DNA of 64,000 bases, taken from Ectobius pallidus. Lineage: Eukaryota; Arthropoda; Insecta; Blattodea; Ectobiidae. The notes below the pieces were generated by a model. It saw only the letters and a program-made list of their open reading frames with translations, searched no databases and was not told where the DNA came from. The stretch is from positions 116,577,938 through 116,641,937 of the forward strand of contig CAXKWD010000004.1 of NCBI GenBank assembly GCA_964059195.1, read 5' to 3'. Positions 56,652 to 64,000 of this stretch are shown here, piece by piece (within the stretch, counting starts at the first letter, position 1; the number at the start of each line of letters is the position of its first letter). The position numbers and the translations under genes are program-made.

Positions 56652-57671
56652 ACTAGCTGAAAAGGCCCGGCGTCGCCCGGGCTTTGTATTTTTTTAATTT
56701 GAAATTAACTTATGGAGGACTTTATGTATGTAAAACTTGAAAAAGATTTATCACACTCAAACGATTCCCTCAGAAAACGCTAGATAGGCCTATAGCTTTT
56801 TATGGTTCATAGAGGATGTCGAATGCTGCATTCCGTTGCTTCTACACATCATGCCTGGGAAGGATTGAAATAAGAAGAAACATAAATTACATAAGATTGT
56901 ATTGACTTGACGGAAAATGTTATTTCTCATTCTCATGTTCTCATGTTTCGGGCCTGAAATAAAATAGAAATGCAGTATCACTTTCATACTTTCCTCCCCT
57001 AAAACCCAGGACATAATATACTGCGAGCATAGGACTGAAAATGTTCCATATTATAAATTCTATTCTCTTCTATTCTATTCTATTCTATTCTATTCATCCC
57101 ATGCTTAGGGCATATGATAAACATCCCTATTTCTCAACTAATACAAAGCCTACAGGTATGGATAACTTATCAGCGGAAAGGATTATTTACAGACTCTTGA
57201 TATAGCATAATCACACACTTAAGTTGTCCCTCTTATTCTACATCAAAATGTGAAGTGAGTAAATATTTCTTATGTCGAGGGTAGAGAAAGTTATGTGACT
57301 ACATAACACTGTGCTTTATTTTCGTGGATTTCATTTTCAGAAATTATTTTCCCTAATATATTACATCGATGGAATCATAATTCGTTAAAGTCCAGCATTG
57401 GGCTATATAGTTGCCAAGGCCCTATGTAATCACAGTAAACAATTCACTGTTGCCATGTGAACTGAACAACATTATTTTTTTCAGTAGAATATTCACAGAA
57501 ATTATATAATTTTCAAGGGAAGGACTGATTTGTTTAAATTTTAATGTTGACCGCTATACTTTCCGGGCTTAACTGGGTATGTGTGCAAAATTCCGTGTAA
57601 ATTGGTAAAGAAATGTAGATTTGTATAAGGAACAAACATACCCACAAACACACATTCGACTTTATATATTA
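56652..57671. mobile_element. CCCGGCG-type repeat, tandem copy 2
   Basis: Second head-to-tail copy, about 85-90% similar by eye over most of its length, with an added (TATTC)n run at 57061-57095. After its CGACTTTATATATTAGAT end, unit K resumes (TTGTTGAACCTTGTAAATAAT-like). Two full copies side by side suggest unequal exchange or insertion of one copy at the end of another. Confidence 0.75.
57061..57095. repeat. (TATTC)n microsatellite
   Basis: Six or so TATTC units inside tandem copy 2, absent from copy 1. Confidence 0.9.
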
Positions 57672-58049
57672 GATTGTTGAACCTTGTAAATAATAATTAC
57701 CATTGCAGTGAATAAAGTTCGCGGAAATTACTATAATTCCCTTCCTAACTGTATAGAACAAATGGGCTAGAATGTTTTGGTTTTGACCCCACTATTCTTC
57801 GATAAGAGTGAAGGGCACTGAATATCGGATATTTGAGAGATTCACCTTTCTCTCTGAAAGTGCCTCACTTTTATAACACTGATTAATATCCTATAATTAA
57901 ATATAACTTTATCCTAATTGGACATTTAGTGTGTACCATATAAAAATTTAATTTCTTTTAATGCGAAACTACTTTTTAATTTTCTATCGCTATTTTTAAT
58001 TTGAGGAATTTAAAAATCATCTTCATATTTTAAGACCTGTCGGAGAAGA

Positions 58050-60990
58050 TAGAGTTAAAGTTTGATTAAATAACCAACTAAATTAATTGATATTTAAAAA
58101 ATAAATTGAGAAATTAGAATGGAGCTCATTTTATGTGGTTTAATATGTGTAATTTGGTTCCTAATCATTTTTTGCTAAACCCCGTGGATTTCAAGAGATG
58201 TTTGAAAAAATATGAGAAGTTCCGTTTTTATCGCTTCCACCCCCACTCCTTACCAAAACTCGATACAATTTTTTTAGAGAATTTTACTGATAGTGAAGGA
58301 AAAAGGGAACCAAACAATTTACACAAAATAAAGCTTTGATTTGGATGTCCGGGTCATCAGCTTCTTTTACTCCGCTATTGGTATACTTTTCCTTTAAACG
58401 TATACTTAACCGCATATTAATGACATATTTATAATAATCTATGCATTAATATATTAAAGTTATCATATAAAAAAAAATACAACTTGTATTACATGATCAA
58501 AATGAATTTTTCTGATTATATAGGCTGAATTTAAATTTTTTTTATACTAATAGGCCGAAGACGTTTGTGTACTATTTATATTATGCGGTACCTTTTCCTC
58601 GTGGTGTTGTATAATTCCTGCTACAAGCCGTGACGATTCCATTCTCCTCTCTGCTTTCAGATATTTCAATTCATTTGATTAATATAAAATACTTAATTTA
58701 TTACAATCGTATTTGTTTTTATTTTTATTTGAAAAGTCTCTTTCCGTTTCCATAGAATTTTCTTTTTAATTATTACAGATTGTTAAACCGTGTAAACAAT
58801 ATGTTTAGATTATCAATGCTGAAGTTCCCTTTAAATAATCTTTTATAGACAGAAATTACCGTCATTCTCTCCCTAGCTAGATTGTATAGGGAGCCTGGAA
58901 TGTTTTTATTTATTTTGTTTTAAGCGAAACTTCTTTAGGCGCGCTAGGAGTAAATCGAGAGCTAACCCCAAGTTGCGTTACGCTCTATCGTTACGAAAAA
59001 AATCGTCACGAAAGTAGTTGTGATAAATAGCAAGCATAGAGTTGTTATTGAAAGAGTGGGGCCACGGGAGAGCGCGGGGGAAAGGTATCAGTCCAATCTA
59101 TTACTGCTTCGAGATAGTGGCGTGGTGAGCCCTTCACCATTATAGATGGCTAAAACTTTTATATTTAACATTTAAAAAAAAGTCTGTGATAGGTAGTCAT
59201 ATGAACCCACTATTTGTAGAAACTCAGTTTTGCCTGGTGAACAATAAAGCTTTGCATCAGATTTAAAACTACTGAATACGCGCTCTTTAATGGCCTCTTA
59301 TTATATATCGGAATGTGATGTGAGAAATATGTATTTTTGGGCATACTTACAACAAACAAAGTTACTCGATGGCGATAATCAGATTTTATTTGGGTTATGT
59401 ATCCTACAGGGATGCGATACGATGTGGTAACGACATTCTGTTCGTTCTTGCAATATGTAGATGAAGGGATATATATATATATAATATGTTATTGTAAGAG
59501 GCACATTTTTTATTGGGGTAGAGGAAATTATGTGACTCACATCAGATTTTTTCTTAGAAATTATCTAAAGAGAAGTATAAACTAAGCTCTCAAGACTTGC
59601 ATGGTGAACAACTTAATAAGCACGTCTTTAATTCTTCAACTCTTTAACTTAAACGTGGACATTTTAACTTTCTCACGAAGTTAGGCGACGACTGTCTCTT
59701 GCTTTTTCTATAACTTTAATATTAAAATATTAATTTTTTCGTGATTTTCTCGAAAACTGCTGTAACGATTTCCTCTAAATTTTGTACATGAGATGCTTAC
59801 AAGCTTAGCAAGAAATAAAACTTTTGTTGGAAACATTTTTACTTAAGAGAGAAGTTATAAGCCAGTTATCCTACGCTCAAACTCTTGCGTGGCTAACAAT
59901 ACAGCTTTTTACGAGGCTAAATAACTGAATTCCCATTCACAGCGATACGGCACTTAATCAGAATATGAAGTGAGGTTCACATAATAGTATTGTCCATTAT
60001 TAGGATACAGAGAAGTTATGTGAGCAAATATCTCTTGTGTTTGTAAAGCTGAAGTTTCGACAATTTCACAAAATGTAATCTAATAATGAATCCCTAGTCC
60101 TATCATGGAAATTTGTGTTTCATAACTTCTCCTGTAATTATGAAATTTTTATACAGTATTAGCAAGCATTTACGTTTGATCTCATTTAAATATTATGTAC
60201 ACTTAAAGCATATTTGACAGGCTCATTTTTTAGGGGAAAAGTTGAAAATAGAACTAGCTATTATTATGAAATAGTTACAAAATGTCTCTTCATAACTCTT
60301 AGAGAAGAGATGTAAACATGACATTTTGTTGTCGAAAGATTTTCATTGTTTCAGCATTTGCACCAAAAGCAAAGGTCTATGATGCACAAATTGTTTATAT
60401 AGGACTATTAGCCTGCTATGTTAGTGTTTTTCTTGTAGGCTATCGTCAACTTAGGACTAATAGCTATAAAAGAGACTAGGGCTGTGAGTGTGGCAAAAAT
60501 TGGTGATATTTTACAGCATATGTTCCATGAATGTAGAAAAAAAATATATATATATATATTGCATTTTTATGCCTGTCTGCTAACTACATCTAGCAGCCAA
60601 TTATAGGCTAACCGGTTTAGTTGTGCATACGTCTTTTTCTAGATTTTAATTCTCAAAACTTTATTTTATCAATTTGAGAGCGTTCCATAGGCATCAATTA
60701 TTTACAGTTTTAATGAAAATTTCCACTTAGAGATTGATGCGGATGAAAACTTGGGCTTTAGTGAAAGATTTATACTTCTAGTTACAATATTACAGCTCTC
60801 TCAAACAAACAAAATTCATTACTCCTTTGGACTGTTTATTTACCACCATGTCTCATTTATTTCCTGGAGTAGGCCTATGTAAGTAAATTGGATAACAAAA
60901 TGTTTTGAATTTCCGCAACATGTTTACCTGAGCCCCATCAATCCAGTCATAGGACTTTCACATAAAAATAAAAGTGAAAATACCTGCATT
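58050..60990 (+). repeat. Long array unit L, first part (core lost)
   Basis: It begins with 58130-58370, the counterpart of 43745-43990, then GTCCGGGTCATCAGCTTC (58347). At about 58498 the lead is joined directly to the block that normally follows the core by some 1.1 kb (TGATTATATAGGCTGAATTT), so the core and its partner are deleted. Then AGCCGTGACGATTCCATTCTCC (58627), a short foreign segment (58915-59150) and, from 59150, a close match to 28040-29960 of unit E (GCGATACGATGTGGTAACGACAT at 59415, GCGATACGGCACTTAATCAG at 59942). A plus-strand 62-codon frame at 59397 is the counterpart of one at 28375 but neither looks constrained. Confidence 0.7.
58915..59150. other. Small GC-richer segment, unclassified
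   Basis: From TTAGGCGCGCTAGGAGTAAA to CGAGATAGTGGCGTGGTGAG the sequence is much richer in GC and CpG than its surroundings and has no counterpart in unit E. It is probably a small insertion; ends and class are not evident. Confidence 0.4.
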
Positions 60991-61007
60991 GTGAGGATAA
61001 AGTTATA

Positions 61008-62628
61008 TTATCTACTCTTATACAATTCAACGGCCCTAAATAGCGTGCTTGCTCGCCCGCTTCGTGAGACATCGGGTATACTCGGCGATGTTCGTCTCTC
61101 GCAGTCTAAACTTTCATGACGACTACAAAATTAGGAAGGAAAACCGTTTCTTTATTATATAAGGCCTAAGTGAAATGAACACAATGAAGAAATATTCTAA
61201 TTTTATTTTTACTTACAATTTTCATAGCTCTGAACCACAAACATTTTTAATAATCTTTCCAGTGTAATTTTCTTAAAAATCCTGGAGTCAATGAATAATG
61301 GCGGGCGAAGCCGGGGGCAACAGCTGTAAAATATTTATGGTTTTATCTCTTGAAATATCGCTGATAATAATAATCCAAACAAACCATTCCTTCCCTTGAA
61401 ACATTATATAATTTCTGAAAATTACACTGAATTGATAAAATAAAATTCACATCATATTCATGTCAATAAACAGCTGAGAAACAATACGTATTATATGTTC
61501 ACAGGCTCTTAGGAACTGCATAATCGATTCTGATATAGTTTTCCCAGGGGGCGCTTTCATGTCGTGGAATGTATTATGCTCACACTTTATCTTGAGCCGA
61601 AAAAATGCGGGGGTGAGGGGAGCTGATATTGCATGCAGTATAAGAGACTGACTATTGCAGAAGGCGGTGAGTTGAAATTGACGTTGTTTCTGAAGGGTTG
61701 CCAATTACCAGAAAATATAACGTGTTTAGTTTTATGCTGGTACACAATGGAACTAACTGTAATTTGTAGCACTTTCAACTCTCGCTACCAAACTAAAGAT
61801 TTTATATTGATTCAGATATTATAGTAGAATATATCGCTGGAGAAATGAATAAAGTAATATATTTACGCCTATTTAGACAATTTCTCTCCCGGTCTTCAGA
61901 ATATAGAAAATCGTTTAAAAGTCGTAGGCATTATGCATGTAGGCCTACTTGAATACGCAGTTTCACATGCCTGAATTGATGTAATTTAACTAAATACCTT
62001 TCGCGAAAGTTTGTAGGTAATTAATACAACACAATTAATACAACGAAATAATAAAACTTGACTTGTTCTTTTCTCCAACGACAGATTCAGCTTAAAACAC
62101 ATTAAATTGCTTTTCCTTCCATTTCATTTATTTGGTTTATTATTTCGCTGATTTCCGATACTTCTTGGTTTAAAGAATATTTATTTTTAACTTCGTTGTC
62201 ACTTATATCGACCATTTCCACAACACCAGTACTGTTCTTTTAATATCCCTGGATTTATTCTGTCATTTCCAGAATAATATGATGTAAACCAATAAAAAAA
62301 ATTGACGGTTGCTCAAGAATGCCTCAACGGGAAGTTTTTGGGTATGGCAATACTGGGGACGGGTCGCGATCTTCATTTTTTCAAGCGAGGCCTTCTTTAT
62401 ATGGACGGTTTTCAGCATTATGGAGTGCAGAGCTCAAGATAAAGTGTGCGAATAATACTCTAAAGCAGGAATTTTAGCTGTTTCATTAATTATTAATGGC
62501 TTAGTTTATGAATGATTCGCGTGCAAGTGTTAATAAATATAATGCTTTAATAATTATTATACTCTTAATTTTTAATTTTTAAAAGAATTATCGGGGCGAA
62601 GCCACGGGCACCTCCTAGTGTTTCTCAA
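61008..62628. mobile_element. Unclassified insertion(s) with GGGCGAAGCC ends
   Basis: Comparison with unit E shows a break: AAGTTATATTAT is followed there by GCTCAATCTGATGTAACC, whereas here about 1.6 kb intervene before CTCAATTCTAATGCAACC. Two similar GC-rich ends occur inside: GGCGGGCGAAGCCGGGGGCA (61303) and CGGGGCGAAGCCACGGGCAC (62594). This suggests two related elements or one nested in another. These endings are common in insect repeats. No coding motif was recognised. Frames near 61447-61824 on both strands are uninformative. Confidence 0.6.
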
Positions 62629-62730
62629 TTCTAATGCAACCTACAAAAGGGAAAATATATCGGGAGTCACAGAAAACGATGCCGATTAAACGCATATAAC
62701 AGTTTGCAGGTTTTTATGACATAGCTAACA

Positions 62731-63395
62731 ACTTTGGAAATTAATACAGTAAAAACTAAGTATATGGTCATGGAACGTCAAAATAATGCTCCAGAAAATA
62801 TTACAATAGCCGGTAAATCGTTCGAACATGTGGAGGAATACAAATATCTGGGAACAATAATTACAGACACAAATGAAACTAAGGCAGAAGTTAAGTCTCG
62901 AATCAAATCAGGAAATGCTTGTTATTATGCAGTTCAGAAACTCTTATCTTCTCTTCCTGTCCAGAAATCTAAAAATTAAGATTTATAAGACTATTATCCT
63001 GCCGGCTGTATTATTTGGATGTGAGACTTGGCCGCTTACGGATCGGGAAGAACATAGTCTGAGAGTTTTCGAAAACAGGGTGCTTAGGAAAATATTTGGG
63101 CCCAAGAGGGATGAAATTGGGGACTGGAGAAAATTGCACAACGACGAGCTTCGTGACCTGTGCGCTTCACCGTATGTAGTAACGGTAATTAAATCGCAAG
63201 GATGAAATAGACTGGACATATTGCACGCATGGGGGAGGAAAGACATATCTCAAAAGTATTGACTGGGAGACCCGAAGGAAAAAGATCACGCGGAAGACCC
63301 AGACGTAGATGGGAGGACAATCTTAAAATTGATTTAAGGGAAGTAGGATTTGCTAGGGATGATTGGATGGAGTAAGCACAGAACGATCCATACAG
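62731..63395 (+). pseudogene. Decayed LINE reverse transcriptase C-terminus
   Basis: In two frames: NTVKTKYMVMER and EEYKYLGTIITDTNETKAEV (62734-62979), then after a frame change LKIKIYKTIILPAVLFGCET and WPLTDREEHSLRVFENRVLR, KIFGPKRDE (62950-63205), and after further breaks ILHAWG...TGRPEGKRSRGRPRRRWEDN. This order (KYLGxxI, LPxxLxGCETW, RxFExxVLRKIFG, GRPxGxRxRGRPxxRWED) is the C-terminal half of a LINE polymerase of a different family from the 51.5-kb copy. The catalytic FADD/YADD motif is upstream and absent. Stops and shifts show an old dead copy. The 3' end has CAGAACGATCCATACAG; no tail or duplication was recognised. Confidence 0.85.
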
Positions 63396-63677
63396 GTAAA
63401 CTGTTGTTTACAGTTTCAATGGAAATTTCCACTTAGAGAGCTCTGCGGATGAAAACCGAAACAGCTGTGAGAAATTTATACTTTTAATTAACTTCTTTAA
63501 ACATATGCTAAATTAAAATATTTTGTACAGGAAAGGTGAAATTAACTTTGTTTGGAACAATTATAGCTCTCTCCCCAGGAATGATTATTTGCGCTGCCGG
63601 GATGTCTTGTTCATTTCCTGAACCTGAACAGTATTTGGAAAAACAGAAGTTTTGAATTTGATATTTATGTTTATATG

Positions 63678-63825
63678 CGGTCCACCGCTGTGGCTCAGGG
63701 GATGCGTTCGCTCCTCTCATGCAGCGGGCCCGGGTTCGATTCCTGATCGGGACAAGTTACAGTAAGGTCGGGCGGCGCGGGCCGCATAAATGTCCGTATA
63801 AGGGAGAGGTAAAACTACGAAAGAG
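63678..63825 (+). mobile_element. tRNA-derived SINE, internally deleted
   Basis: Head TCCACCGCTGTGGCTCAGGG with box B GGGTTCGATTCC as in the copy at 50026-50439, then a jump to the GC-rich end (GGGCGGCGCGGGCCGCATAA) and GGTAAAACTACGAAA. It is flanked by ATGTTTATATG (63667-63677) and ATGTTTATGTG (63826-63836). Either the middle was deleted or this is a short subfamily. Confidence 0.88.
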
Positions 63826-64000
63826 ATGTTTATGTGAGAAAATTAGCATAATCAATCCAGGCATAAGACTGTCAGATAAGACAGTTTTAAAAATATGAAT
63901 GGTAATACCTGCAAAATGAGGATAAAGTTGTGATTGTAATGCTAGAAGAAGTATTCTAAAGTAACTTACAAAGGAAAAATGGTAGTCTCAGAAAATGGTG

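Larger units (their letters stand above)
54560..58050 (+). repeat. Long array unit K (core lost)
   Basis: The unit enters at CAGTTCAGTGATAATTTAAT (54606), i.e. just after where the core should be; GAGATCTGGTCTTTGGTCT (54708-54726) and the CACCTCCG block (54983-55110) follow. The core itself is missing, replaced by about 90 unrelated bases (54490-54590). Later parts: TGCAACCAGCGTAAATATAAT (55336), then the tandem repeat pair 55673-57671, then TTCGATAAGAGTGAAGGGC (57796). Confidence 0.65.
62640..64000 (+). repeat. Long array unit L, last part
   Basis: Resumes with ACCTACAAAAGGGAAAATATATCGGG (62639), the counterpart of 29930, is interrupted by a LINE remnant (62731-63395) and a SINE (63678-63825), and continues with GATTATTTGCG...TTTCCTGAACCTGAACAGTA (63581) and CAATCCAGGCATAAGACTGTCAGATAAGA (63854), matching unit F near 34760-34990. 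The window ends inside the unit. Confidence 0.7.

Noticed and set aside
61447..61824. Overlapping 60-85 codon frames on both strands
   Set aside because: They overlap on opposite strands, have no family motif, and lie inside an insertion with repeat-type ends.
1150..63990. CRISPR-like or ordinary short satellite array
   Set aside because: Repeats are kilobases long, strongly diverged and irregularly spaced; there are no short direct repeats with unique spacers.

Overview
This is eukaryotic, AT-rich, gene-poor DNA, most likely from a large insect genome. Pointers to an insect are tRNA-derived SINEs, RTE-like and other LINE remnants, hAT and mariner-type relics, a short TTAGG-type telomere-like run, and striking enrichment of the palindrome TAGGCCTA. 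A blattodean (cockroach or termite) is my guess from the look of the repeats; no marker gene proves it. No intact host protein-coding gene with convincing exons was found. Nearly all long reading frames are chance frames or lie inside mobile elements.

The backbone of the window is an array of about twelve strongly diverged, same-orientation copies of one long non-coding unit (roughly 3-5 kb each before insertions). It starts near 1.1 kb and runs to the end. Ten copies carry a roughly 240-260 bp core (starting at 1605, 6307, 9980, 17578, 21976, 31108, 35837, 38726, 44178 and 53097). The core is much better conserved than the rest of the unit and can fold into several nested stems, with substitutions that often keep pairing. 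About 150-220 bp after each core, a conserved segment (CTGGTCTTTGGT) is complementary to the core's end (ACCAAAGACCAG). This is the best candidate for an undescribed functional element, perhaps a multicopy structured RNA.

Into this array many mobile elements have inserted, several with exact target-site duplications: a hAT MITE (5.9 kb), SINEs (7.6, 18.5, 23.6, 33.9, 37.6, 50.0, 63.7 kb), a tRNA-like-bearing inverted-repeat element (11.8 kb), a mariner-like relic (15.5 kb), a nested pair of inverted-repeat elements with a broken transposase (24.2-26.6 kb), a MITE (30.1 kb), LINE 3' ends (36.0, 51.5, 62.7 kb) and a tandem repeat pair (55.7-57.7 kb).

Two insertions (27.0-27.9 and 44.6-46.3 kb) are foldback elements built from about 314-bp tandem units, each with a well-formed tRNA-like gene. 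They have the same termini, opposite orientations and 12-13 bp target duplications.

One island at 19.5-21.5 kb does not match the array. It contains minus-strand reading frames in one frame and four CRE/ATF-like motifs upstream, and is the only place where I suspect a non-repeat gene.

All alignments were made by eye. Unit boundaries are approximate, while motif and target-duplication positions were read directly.
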